From the NCBI RefSeq assembly GCF_003351025.1, contig NZ_QPCG01000003.1, forward strand, positions 698,355-762,354: DNA of 64,000 nt. Direction: 5' to 3'. Every line of letters begins with the position of its first letter. Position 1 is the stretch's first letter. This stretch comes from Mucilaginibacter endophyticus. Lineage in GTDB: Bacteria; Bacteroidota; Bacteroidia; Sphingobacteriales; Sphingobacteriaceae. The position numbers and the translations under genes are program-made. Shown here one piece after another: positions 53,101 to 61,038 of the stretch. The notes under the pieces were generated by a model that was given only the letters and a program-made list of their open reading frames with translations, was not told the DNA's origin and did no database searches.

Positions 53101-54503
53101 TTAGCCTGTTAGTTATCGCTTTCTTTTACATGATCCATAATGTGATAAGAAAATTATTCGCCTTAGGGCTCCCCTCGCAGGATGGCTGGCGGGAAATGGA
53201 TGAACAATTGCTGCTTGATGATAAGCTTAACTCCCTGTTGTTAATAGTTGGGCCTCCCGGCTCGGGAAAGCTAAAAAACATACAGAACAAAATAAAAAGC
53301 AGGTTATTTAAAGACAAACACGGTAAACCCCTATTGTACAGCGAAGGCACCAGGCCCGACGATAATGTATTCGTAGCTGATATGATCAGGATTCCGACAG
53401 AAAATGATGATGAAGATTGGAAAAAATGCAAAGCAGATGCCTTAAAAAAAAGCAACAAACTTGTTATTATAAACCACTTCGAGTACAACATTAAAGACTC
53501 CCAGACCAACAGCATAAAGCTCAATTTTCTGGAGTCGCTGATGTTGCAGGGTAAGAGTAAGATCATGATCATTTCGACGGTACACCCGCTTACTTTCCTT
53601 GATTCATTTACCGAGGAGCAAAGAAAAAACAACGCTGATAAAGCGCAAACCGCGGGCACTGCAAGTGCCGATTCATCTAAACGCGACGGCAATGTATCCG
53701 AAAGTGAACTGGAACGCTGGCATGTATTGTTAGGGCATTTCCGGATCATTATACAGCCATTGCAGGGCACAGGTGTCCGGTTGCGGAAGAAAAAGAAAAA
53801 CGCTGTTACAAGGGTACGCAGCAAAGCATCTGAAAGAGCATGGCGCTTACATTATTCGCGCCGGGTAAAGTTAAAAGCAAAGTTCACCGCACTACATTTG
53901 CCTAAAAACATCAAGAATTTAAGGCACAGCATAACAGAAGAAACGCGCTATACTCATTACCTCCATGATATGAAGGAAAAAGCGATGGACACCCTGCCAT
54001 TGCTCAATGACGAAGGTGTGGGCATTGCAACCGATACCCTGATCTTTAAAATGCAGATCAGCTCGCATTATTTTTATACTTATATCTGGCAGTCGCTCAC
54101 CAAGGAAGAGAAATTTTTGCTTTACGACCTGGCCGAAGATGGCCTGGTTAACCCTTACGATGATTATAACCTAAGCATGCTGATATACAAAGGTCTGATC
54201 ACCAGGAGTCAGGGCACCCTAATGCTGTTTAATAAAGGCTTCCGTAATTATATCCTGACCGCTATTGGTAACAGCGAGGTTGAGCGTATCAAGGCCCAGG
54301 TAAAAGATACCGGCAACTGGAGCAGCCTGAAAGTACCCTTAAACCTATCGATAATAGGCATACTGGTCTTCCTGATCGTATCGCAACAGGAGGCTTATAG
54401 TCAAATATTAACTTACATTACTGCGCTTGGCGCCGGCATACCTGCTGTTTTAAAAGTGCTTTCTATGCTTGGCAGCAATAGTAATACTCAGAAAACCGCT
54501 TGA
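50175..54503 (+). CDS. Large membrane protein: Cache-like sensor, multi-helix membrane part and STAND-like P-loop region
   Basis: The protein has 1442 residues. Helix 1 is at about 12-33, then an extracytoplasmic part (34-262), helices at 264-284 and 303-327, and a second extracytoplasmic domain (about 330-590) with Cache-type features (AFWIDSTGKELLNW; SNLGWRDYFKRIRS; YQFAIINNNGKVLYHS). About eight more helices span 597-820, and another lies near 975-1000. The cytoplasmic part has the P-loop GPPGSGKL at 1026-1033, where the residue after Lys is Leu instead of Ser/Thr. A strand LVIINHFEY follows where Walker B would lie. A winged-helix-like segment follows (LLYDLAEDGLVNPYDDYNLSMLIYKGLI, about 1315-1342), then a final hydrophobic segment (about 1395-1435). 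The order suggests a membrane receptor coupled to a degenerate STAND-like NTPase. I do not know a family with this layout. Confidence 0.72.
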   Translation: MFKFPAIGKNQVVAIVTFLTLIMLGVSYFYIYIPANEKVVQERRFRCLQNININIHSKIINSTWMLNNFLKTFPNDDQLQDYLSNYPKTNFTLLPVSSRLSGAQIRQQLQGAKVKWVDSAVNIRTNVAVQQLTIFLNKTITISGPTDTLKMRMGIRYNFDHFIKPLLVPDVFDNYIVFESDASDKGKTDDNIIYETFPSGLSYQSKDSLLTFKNKVSSPGLRKLSIGGKDYRAFSQPVSLDGKNQLIVVGLVPGKSYDQERKRLPLVVVLLLLTFATGAIVSLPWIKLYHTGNKDKLNASDGIASVLVSILMMALMFFVFMYFILFANTHGKISASSTSLANGISNALSTELENAYQTLKDFDSQSHLFANDDIANLGKSNLKFRTLSSLDTNYKPYRDKLNAFAKPTALEEAFWIDSTGKELLNWSTDSAFTPRSNLGWRDYFKRIRSNNTYSFNGHELYLDQIFSVTNETFRSVLAIKSKSKLSQPAAVAAMTFTMKSLDHVTTPDGYQFAIINNNGKVLYHSITNRNLNENLKSEFADSTSLVSCLEAKSDTGFTATYYGRELNIKIKPVKGLPYFVVIFESQEYNDNRDMQAYAFTIAMLIFLLLFLITQFAIVFFVSAKRSFFKKQLFETSWIGPKRCFHRQYNLIIAINIVVIICMLASIDQNSFLKSLYLILFSITFIGIYPNVLFAIDYGRNQSYNLNFKLYAIAWLLAFILLVDGAALTTLTAYHLYMLFLYEAGLIFFALIVTSAIYIKPLSNWLMSKTQQHFSQLFITIKSLKKTETSFWTYTHSFAFMATTRLVITSGIPVAFFFIYASNYEQNLETRYKHFHFAKDLVQKMPKNTIEQGKLPVGAYIDSSFINNYGIVSDQKLIDSVKQYGRYFKEDFLTVQLLNAFKLQVKDIEIRSSNMVYANVGSDAFFNKLTNTNDISTNTIYKVVDNSFLGLGSAALGYHPSFEAIFDLHYLIPVILLSLLVIAFFYMIHNVIRKLFALGLPSQDGWREMDEQLLLDDKLNSLLLIVGPPGSGKLKNIQNKIKSRLFKDKHGKPLLYSEGTRPDDNVFVADMIRIPTENDDEDWKKCKADALKKSNKLVIINHFEYNIKDSQTNSIKLNFLESLMLQGKSKIMIISTVHPLTFLDSFTEEQRKNNADKAQTAGTASADSSKRDGNVSESELERWHVLLGHFRIIIQPLQGTGVRLRKKKKNAVTRVRSKASERAWRLHYSRRVKLKAKFTALHLPKNIKNLRHSITEETRYTHYLHDMKEKAMDTLPLLNDEGVGIATDTLIFKMQISSHYFYTYIWQSLTKEEKFLLYDLAEDGLVNPYDDYNLSMLIYKGLITRSQGTLMLFNKGFRNYILTAIGNSEVERIKAQVKDTGNWSSLKVPLNLSIIGILVFLIVSQQEAYSQILTYITALGAGIPAVLKVLSMLGSNSNTQKTA

Positions 54504-54509
54504 GACAGC

Positions 54510-55238
54510 CTAATTATGCGCCGTTTTGGGACGGAGGGTATTAAATATCTTTAATACCAAGGTTTGCTGTTTTACAGAAAGCGAATCTGTGCCGATTACG
54601 ACACCGTAATAATTACCTATCGAATTATTATAACTCCTTTTATCACGCATATAGACAGCGGTTTCGCCCATTGTCCCATTAACCGGCACAGCCAATCGCC
54701 TGTACAAATGATTAAAGGTATCTATCTTAACAATATGCCGTTTTATATCCTGGGGCAATTTTACAGGCCAGTTAAACAACCGGTTTTCATGTTTACATGT
54801 GGCAATATAATCTGAACCACCAAAAAAGCCGACCTTATCGCTATCCTGAAGGGTTGAAGGCCTGATAGCAATAACATCTATTTTAGGATAAGTGTTGCTA
54901 TCATAGGTAATGCCTGGTTTCTCAAACTGCGTTTGCGCGTCAAAAATAAACCAGCGTTTATTTAAATACTCTTGGGGCGTTTGAAATAAGGTATCGGTAT
55001 AGTAGCCAAAATCTGTATAAAGCTTAATTGTATCATTCGTAATTTCACCTCCCTGCGAGTCGATGCCATTTTGAAGTTTGAAGTTAAAATCCTGCGGAAC
55101 ATCCAGTAGGTACCGGCCTAATTCAATCGTTTTCCAATCTCCATTTGGTCTTGTACAAGAAGTAAATAAACTCAATAGCAAGAGTAACCAAAACCTGTTT
55201 GTTATTGATTGCTTGTCCGCTCTGATATTTTGATGCAT
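54510..55238 (-). CDS. Hypothetical lipoprotein
   Basis: The 242-residue protein has a leader FWLLLLLSLFTSC (Cys28 lipidation site). The body is mixed alpha/beta (RYLLDVPQDFNFKLQNGIDSQGGEI; YPKIDVIAIRPSTLQDSDKVGFFGG; VKQQTLVLKIFNTLRP), a pattern that recalls small lipoproteins of stress or envelope function. No domain can be named. It is convergent with the large sensor gene, with only six bases between the stops. Confidence 0.75.
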   Translation of the reverse strand: MHQNIRADKQSITNRFWLLLLLSLFTSCTRPNGDWKTIELGRYLLDVPQDFNFKLQNGIDSQGGEITNDTIKLYTDFGYYTDTLFQTPQEYLNKRWFIFDAQTQFEKPGITYDSNTYPKIDVIAIRPSTLQDSDKVGFFGGSDYIATCKHENRLFNWPVKLPQDIKRHIVKIDTFNHLYRRLAVPVNGTMGETAVYMRDKRSYNNSIGNYYGVVIGTDSLSVKQQTLVLKIFNTLRPKTAHN

Positions 55239-55456
55239 GGGAAATGTAAGGTCAGGGATTAAGTGCTTCCGAAAGCAAGTTATTGAAAAATCAGGGCGAA
55301 TTAAAAATATGAAGTTTTCGAAACATCATTTTAAACACCTCGCATTTTTTGCCGCAAATCACCTCTTGTTGGTCGTGATTACACCCGCCTTGTTACATGC
55401 CCTTTAATGATCTTTGTTATGAACAAAACAACGATCATTTATTAAAAACTATTTAT

Positions 55457-56023
55457 ATGAGAAAGTTAAAATTACAGATACAGATAAGCATTGATGGTTT
55501 TGCAGCCGGGCCAAACGGCGAAAACGACTGGGTATTTCTTTCTGGCGGAGATGAAGCCGGTCTTCAAAAAATAGTAGATCTGGCCGACAGCAGCGATACC
55601 CTTTTGCTGGGTAGCAAGCTGGCCAAATCAGGATTCATGGAGCACTGGAAAAATGTAGCCGATAATCAACCCGATGGCCCTCAGCGAACTTTAGGGCAAT
55701 TGATTGTAAATATGCGTAAAGTTGTTTTCAGCAGTACGGAAACTGCAGTAAACGGTGATAATGTAGAGGTTGAAAACGGAGACCTTGCTACCGCTGTACA
55801 GGCACTCAAAAACCAACCCGGCAAAGACATCCTTGTTTACGGGGGCATCGATTTTGTGAGCTCATTAATTAGCCTAAACCTTATCGACGAATATTTTATT
55901 TTCACATGCCCGGTTGCTATCGGAAGCGGACTATCCATATTTAAGGAGAGAAAGATCCTGAAATTGGAAAGCTCAACAGCATACAATAACGGGAAGGTGC
56001 TTAATAAATACCTGCCGGTATAG
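55457..56023 (+). CDS. Dihydrofolate reductase family protein (RibD C-terminal-like)
   Basis: The protein has 188 residues from ATG 55457 (MRKLKLQIQISIDGFAAGPNGENDWVF); upstream codons are not family-like. The fold pattern ISIDGFAAGPNGENDW, DTLLLGSKLAKSGFMEHW, DILVYGGIDFVSSLISLNLIDEYFIFTCPVAIGSG is that of the RibD C-terminal/DHFR-like reductase group common in soil bacteria. It probably uses NADPH, and the substrate is not known. It is monocistronic. Confidence 0.9.
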   Translation: MRKLKLQIQISIDGFAAGPNGENDWVFLSGGDEAGLQKIVDLADSSDTLLLGSKLAKSGFMEHWKNVADNQPDGPQRTLGQLIVNMRKVVFSSTETAVNGDNVEVENGDLATAVQALKNQPGKDILVYGGIDFVSSLISLNLIDEYFIFTCPVAIGSGLSIFKERKILKLESSTAYNNGKVLNKYLPV

Positions 56024-56034
56024 ACTGAAAAAAG

Positions 56035-56071
56035 AAAAGCCGGTGTACCTTTTCAGGAAGCACCGGCTTTT
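56035..56071. terminator. Bidirectional terminator between the DHFR-like and GH32 genes
   Basis: The 11-bp perfect stem AAAAGCCGGTG / CACCGGCTTTT has a 15-base loop. It lies between convergent stops at 56023 and 56092 and can act for both. Confidence 0.88.
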
Positions 56072-56091
56072 CATATAAAAAACGATCTGTA

Positions 56092-57615
56092 TTACTTTAC
56101 ATCGTTATTCAAATTCCACAATTTTAAGCTTTTAATAACCGCCTCGTCATCGGCAAAGGCCGATAAACCTGTCGCGTCTTTATCCGGGTAGATCATGGTT
56201 GAAATCACTTTCTCACCGTCGTTGCCAAATACTTCCAGCGAAGACCTGTCAACCAATACTTTGATCTTAACAATTCCGCCGGTTATACTCATCGGAGCGG
56301 TTTGTACCAGGTTTTCGGGCGATTTGTTATTCTTTTCCGAACCGGTGCAGTCAACAAAGAGTTGTTGTTTTTCGGCATCATAGCCAACTACCACCTTTTT
56401 GTCGGCACCAGCCTTTTCAACCACATTAAATCCAACTTTTCTGGCGTTTTTAATATCAAACTCCGCATCTATCCAGTATGCATTACCATCGCCTGGAAGT
56501 TTCAAACCAGAATTGCCAATAGAAACATTCCTTTTTTCAACAGGCTTTCCTTTGACATATTTAGGCAAAGCTTTGGTTACAAATACTGACGGCAGCTGAT
56601 TAAGTACCAATCCTTCGCTTGTGGTTTTTAAAGAAAGGTCATGCGGGATAGACATCTGGCCTTTCCATGGGTAAGTTTCCTGTCTTCCGTTTTGCAGCCA
56701 GCCTAACAGGATCTTTTTGTTTTGCGGCGCATCACGCCAGGCTATGGCGGCGTAAAAAGCATCGCCATAATCCGTTTTTAAAATTTTGCTGTTATCGTTA
56801 ATATTCTTGAAAGTTATGCCGTCAAAATCGCCTACAAAATACTGGATCAGCGGACCATGCTCGCCTCCCAGCGATACAAAAAGTACCCACTTGATATTAG
56901 CCGGATTACCATCAACTACCAACGGAAGTATTGACGGACATTCCCAACCATTTTTGGTAAACCCTGCCGGACCAAAATCACTTAGCTTATTCCAGTCCTT
57001 CAGGTTTTTTGAGCCATAAAACCTAACCATATGTTCATCAACCATTGAAACGGTCATTACCCATTGTTTTGACTCCTCGTGCCAGAAAACGTTGGGATCA
57101 CGAAAATCATGCATATTCAAATCGATGACCGGGTTTTTAGCATATTGCTTGTAACTTAAACCACCATCGTTACTATAGGCGATAAATTGTGATTCCTTTT
57201 TCTGTTTAGGCTGATCGGCAGTAAAAATGGCTACCAATGGCGGTTTTCCGTTTACGCCAAAACCACTGGTGTTGTTTTTATCCAATACTGCCGAACCTGA
57301 ATAGATCCAAGTAGTTGTGTCTTTTGTAACCACTTCCGGAATGGCAACCGGCAAATGTTTCCAGCTGATCAGGTCCTTACTGGTGGCATGCCCCCAGCTC
57401 ATGTGTCCCCATTTGTTTTCAAAAGGGTTGTGCTGGTAATATAAATTGAATTCGCCATTTAAAAATATCAGGCCGTTAGGGTCATTTGTCCAGTTGTTTT
57501 GTGGCGTAAAGTGATATGCCGGTCGCCATTGCGGAGTTGGCACTCCCTTCTCCTGGGCAAAAGCACTGCCTGTCATCGTGATTAATCCCAGGCATAATAA
57601 TTTAGCTTTATTCAT
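56092..57615 (-). CDS. Glycoside hydrolase family 32 (levanase/inulinase/fructosidase), secreted
   Basis: The protein has 507 residues with a signal peptide ending near residue 20 (GSAFAQ). The GH32 catalytic motifs are intact: WTNDPNG with nucleophile Asp45, FRDPNVFW (Asp173, transition-state stabiliser) and WECPS with acid/base Glu225. The C-terminal beta-sandwich (about 370-505) is also present (VDRSSLEVFGNDGEKVIST). It hydrolyses beta-linked fructose residues of levan, inulin or sucrose in the periplasm or at the surface. It is the last gene of the fructan locus, 19 bp after the DUF2961 gene. Confidence 0.96.
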   Translation of the reverse strand: MNKAKLLCLGLITMTGSAFAQEKGVPTPQWRPAYHFTPQNNWTNDPNGLIFLNGEFNLYYQHNPFENKWGHMSWGHATSKDLISWKHLPVAIPEVVTKDTTTWIYSGSAVLDKNNTSGFGVNGKPPLVAIFTADQPKQKKESQFIAYSNDGGLSYKQYAKNPVIDLNMHDFRDPNVFWHEESKQWVMTVSMVDEHMVRFYGSKNLKDWNKLSDFGPAGFTKNGWECPSILPLVVDGNPANIKWVLFVSLGGEHGPLIQYFVGDFDGITFKNINDNSKILKTDYGDAFYAAIAWRDAPQNKKILLGWLQNGRQETYPWKGQMSIPHDLSLKTTSEGLVLNQLPSVFVTKALPKYVKGKPVEKRNVSIGNSGLKLPGDGNAYWIDAEFDIKNARKVGFNVVEKAGADKKVVVGYDAEKQQLFVDCTGSEKNNKSPENLVQTAPMSITGGIVKIKVLVDRSSLEVFGNDGEKVISTMIYPDKDATGLSAFADDEAVIKSLKLWNLNNDVK

Positions 57616-57634
57616 ATACTATAGTTTATCTTGG

Positions 57635-59236
57635 TTATTGTTTAGTTGTTGGTAATAGTGTTGGCTGGCTTTGTTTTTCGGCTACCTTGCTTTTGGCATT
57701 TTTGAACCCGTACCAGTAGGTAGTTGCCGCAAAATCGGCGGTTCCATTTTCCCAGCCAATCATTTCCAGGCTGTAACGAAAATTCTTTTCAAAAGGAACA
57801 GCATCCAGGTTGCGGGTGCGTGTAAAGGTATTGTGCCCAAATGAATCGGGGTTATCCGCGCGCGGGGCGTTAGCAAACGGGGTTTGATATAACACTACAG
57901 GCGCCCATGAAGTATTGTAATAATCTTCGGTACCGGTGCCAAATTCAGCAGGAAAACGCTGACCGTCCACCCATAGTTTCTGATCACCCTCGCCGTACCA
58001 CTTATGCATGTGATTATAAACCGCCAAAGCATCACCAACAAAAACTCCTTTGCCATTGATGACGTTCAAATCCCATTCAATTGGTTTATTTTCTTCGTTT
58101 TGTTTAATAACAACGTTTTCTTCGCTTTTCCAGTTAGCATGAAAATACATGGATTGCGCGTCCCATGCCCATTTAGAAGTAACGGTCTGTACAGAAACGC
58201 TCACGGATTTATCCCCCGTATTAAGCAAGGAAATTCGCGCTGCAGAACGATAGGGCATCACCCAGCGGCTAATCAGCAAGCTATCTTTGCCTATGGTACG
58301 GTACCAGCTTTGCAGTGGTTTTGCTCCTACTCCGCTCCCGGCGAAATCACCCACGGGGCACCATACGGTTTGTTCGCCATCAAACTTTATTTGCAATATG
58401 GTTGAGCGGAGCACCTGTTCGTAATCTTCATTGTTAGATGTTTTTAGGTTTATTGCAAGGTAGCGCACAGCTGCCGATCCTTTGGGTAAATCAATAACAA
58501 CCTGTTTACCTGGGGCAATCTCACGGTTGGCATTGATTCGCTTACCTGCAACTGCATTATCCGGATGCAATAGTTTCCCGTTAACATCATCCACCAATTT
58601 GCGGGCTTGATCAAGCTGTTGCAGGCTGAAAGTTTTAACGCTGGTACCTGCCACGTAACTACGGTAATTTACCTGATAATAGCGGGGCTGGTTATCGGGG
58701 TCGTTATCTTCAAATGTAATTTTGCAGTGTTTGGCGTAGGGCATTGGCAAATAAAGCGTACTTCCGCCCTTTTCCTTAGGCTCATAACTCGAATGCGCCT
58801 GCAACAATGCCGCACCCAGATTTAAGCCACTTTTCATCAGATCATAAGCCGGAACAGTAATAGCAGGCTCTTTGCTCCTATCAAAATAGATCCTGATATT
58901 GCCATTACGCTTAAAGGTGGTAAGCCAAAAACGCACAATAGCACCCGGACCATCGGCATCCATCATTACCAGTTCCCGGCGTCCGTTTACTGTTTCGGTC
59001 CGGATGTATTGTGATCTGTCGTCATTGGCAAACCAACCAGCCCGCCCGGGCAATACCGATTTACGGTCGTAACTGCTGGCCTGTATCTCCTTATAATAAG
59101 GATGAGGCCAGCGGGCAACAGCACTAAAGTCGACCTGTTCCTGTAACAATGAAGTAAGCGTAACCTGCTGCGCAAAGCCGGTTGTATTGGCCAAAAAGGC
59201 CAACAGGCAAACCGCCAGATATTTTAATTTAATCAT
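57635..59236 (-). CDS. DUF2961 protein, glycoside hydrolase family 172
   Basis: The protein has 533 residues with a signal peptide (MIKLKYLAVCLLAFLANTTGFAQ). It is a double beta-jelly-roll DUF2961 protein with EIQASSYDR, DADGPGAIVRFWLTTF, NIRIYFD near the N-terminus and FGTGTEDYYNTSW near residue 430-440, the conserved stretch holding an active-site Glu. GH172 enzymes act on alpha-D-fructofuranosides, including difructose dianhydrides, and on alpha-D-arabinofuranosides. Next to GH32 the former is likely, so the locus may handle fructan and difructose anhydride. A hairpin lies between this gene and the upstream susD. Confidence 0.92.
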   Translation of the reverse strand: MIKLKYLAVCLLAFLANTTGFAQQVTLTSLLQEQVDFSAVARWPHPYYKEIQASSYDRKSVLPGRAGWFANDDRSQYIRTETVNGRRELVMMDADGPGAIVRFWLTTFKRNGNIRIYFDRSKEPAITVPAYDLMKSGLNLGAALLQAHSSYEPKEKGGSTLYLPMPYAKHCKITFEDNDPDNQPRYYQVNYRSYVAGTSVKTFSLQQLDQARKLVDDVNGKLLHPDNAVAGKRINANREIAPGKQVVIDLPKGSAAVRYLAINLKTSNNEDYEQVLRSTILQIKFDGEQTVWCPVGDFAGSGVGAKPLQSWYRTIGKDSLLISRWVMPYRSAARISLLNTGDKSVSVSVQTVTSKWAWDAQSMYFHANWKSEENVVIKQNEENKPIEWDLNVINGKGVFVGDALAVYNHMHKWYGEGDQKLWVDGQRFPAEFGTGTEDYYNTSWAPVVLYQTPFANAPRADNPDSFGHNTFTRTRNLDAVPFEKNFRYSLEMIGWENGTADFAATTYWYGFKNAKSKVAEKQSQPTLLPTTKQ

Positions 59237-59252
59237 ATGATATCAATAATGA

Positions 59253-59280
59253 GAACCGCTCCGGTGTTTCGGAGCAGTTC
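59253..59280 (-). promoter_or_regulatory. Intercistronic hairpin between susD and the GH172 gene
   Basis: The 11-base stem GAACCGCTCCG / CGGAGCAGTTC with one mismatch has a six-base loop. No T-tract follows on the minus strand, so it is more likely an mRNA processing or stability element than a terminator. Confidence 0.65.
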
Positions 59281-59305
59281 CCGGTAAATTAAAACTACCT
59301 GCAAT

Positions 59306-61027
59306 TTACCATCCGGTATTTTGTTTATACAGGCCTTTGCTATAATTTATTTGGTTTTGGGGAATAGGGAGATATTCATCGCGATTTTTCTTGAAAGCCG
59401 CTCCAGAAAGATGCGGTGTGCGGGTCTTCTCAACAGCAAAATAACCATTGATAAAGCTATCGGCAATACCCCAGCGTACCAGGTCAAAGAAATGGTATCC
59501 TTCCATTGCAAACTCCAGTCTGCGTTCAAACCGTAATGCCTGGCGGGCAAAATCATTATTCCAGGTGCAGTTTACGCCGGGTTTATAGGTATCCATCAGG
59601 TAATTTGATGTTGCGGAGCCATCGGCTTGCTTCAGTAGGCCGGTGCTGTTTTTGGCCCGCGTCCTGACCATATTGATCAGCGGCAAAGCTTCCGACTCGC
59701 GGCCAAGCTCAATCAGCGCTTCGGCCTTCATCAGCAATACTTCGGCATAACGAATTACCGGCCAGTCTTTTGAGCTTGACATAAAAGGTGGGTATTTCAT
59801 AAATGTAGGGTCGGTATAGGCCACCACTTCCTTTAAACTCATAAACTGATTATAAGTTGCAGGGTCGCGGCACCAGGCGGCTGCAAACACCAGGTTAGTT
59901 TGGTATTTATACGGGTGACCGGGAATTGCAGCAGTGTGATCTAACCTCACATCAAACGAATTATTTTTATAATCTGCCGAAGGTACAATGTCATGATCAT
60001 TAAAAGTGGTGATCATTGGCAATCCTTTAGTATCGGTTTTAAAAGCATTGATCAGGTTACTGCTTGGCTGGTGAAAACCACAGCAGCCGTATTCCACATT
60101 CATTGGATAGTTTACACCCACACCGGCGTCAATACGGCCTTCGGGACTGCCATCACTTTTTGAAAACTGGATAGCAAAAACAGATTCGGGCCCGTTTTCA
60201 TACTGCGAAAGGAAATTATTAGCAAAATCAGCCGATAAACCATATTTGCCGGAGTTGATCACACTATCGCAATAGGTGTTTACCTGCTGCAATTTAGCCT
60301 GATCAATAGTGGTTACGTTGTTTTGGTCGTCCTGTTTATAAGCCTGATAAAGCAATGTTTTAGCCAGGTACGATTGAGCCGCGCCTTTGGTGATCCTGCC
60401 AACCTGCGTTTGTGTTATAGGCAGGTTATCGGCTGCAAATTTAAAATCGCTCGCAATTTTTGCCCAGAGGCCATCGCTTGAATAACTGCGGTTTGAGATA
60501 GTATCGTATTTGGTTTTCGGGATACTTTCGTCAATATAAGGGATGCGGTTAAACAAAATCTTCAGCAGAAAATAGAAGTGCGCACGTAAAAATCTTACCT
60601 CGGCCAGGCGTTGCTGCTTTTGAGGATACTCTGCCGTACTCATGCCGTTAATAAGGGTAAGCGCGGTATTACAACGGGCAACGCCAATGTAAAGCCTGTA
60701 CCAGGTACCGTCAGATTCCCCGATATCTACCCGGTTAAGCGAAAATAACTCGTAAGCGTTAACATCACTTTGGTCGCCGGTACCGCCGCCGCCTTTGTAG
60801 GCATCTCCGCCCCTTACACTTCCATAAGCCCACATGGTGGTATAAGGTACGCTCCAGTGGTCATTTCCCAAAGCCGAGTATGCTGCTATTACCATGGCAT
60901 CAACATTGGCCGGGGTTTCCAGGGTTTCGTTAAACACAACGCCCTGCGGTAATTTATCCAGACTTTTTTTACAGGCGGTAAAGGCCAAAAGCAGTACCAG
61001 CGCTGTTATATATTTTATTTTTTTCAT
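59306..61027 (-). CDS. SusD/RagB family outer-membrane lipoprotein of the fructan locus
   Basis: The 573-residue protein has the lipoprotein signal MKKIKYITALVLLLAFTAC (Cys19). SusD landmarks are QRLAEVRFLRAHFYFLLKILFNRIPYI, LRFERRLEFAMEGYHFFDLVRWG and EYLPIPQNQINYSKGLYKQNTGW at the C-terminus. It pairs with the susC 11 bp upstream and is followed by GH172 and GH32 enzymes, so its ligand is probably a fructan. Confidence 0.97.
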   Translation of the reverse strand: MKKIKYITALVLLLAFTACKKSLDKLPQGVVFNETLETPANVDAMVIAAYSALGNDHWSVPYTTMWAYGSVRGGDAYKGGGGTGDQSDVNAYELFSLNRVDIGESDGTWYRLYIGVARCNTALTLINGMSTAEYPQKQQRLAEVRFLRAHFYFLLKILFNRIPYIDESIPKTKYDTISNRSYSSDGLWAKIASDFKFAADNLPITQTQVGRITKGAAQSYLAKTLLYQAYKQDDQNNVTTIDQAKLQQVNTYCDSVINSGKYGLSADFANNFLSQYENGPESVFAIQFSKSDGSPEGRIDAGVGVNYPMNVEYGCCGFHQPSSNLINAFKTDTKGLPMITTFNDHDIVPSADYKNNSFDVRLDHTAAIPGHPYKYQTNLVFAAAWCRDPATYNQFMSLKEVVAYTDPTFMKYPPFMSSSKDWPVIRYAEVLLMKAEALIELGRESEALPLINMVRTRAKNSTGLLKQADGSATSNYLMDTYKPGVNCTWNNDFARQALRFERRLEFAMEGYHFFDLVRWGIADSFINGYFAVEKTRTPHLSGAAFKKNRDEYLPIPQNQINYSKGLYKQNTGW

Positions 61028-61038
61028 AGTTGTAATGA

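Noticed and set aside
53126..53824. A 232-codon minus-strand open frame rich in Ser, Leu and Phe opposite the large sensor gene
   Set aside because: It is antisense to the P-loop region of a clear gene and shows only low-complexity hydrophobic and Ser-rich sequence typical of reverse-strand shadows.
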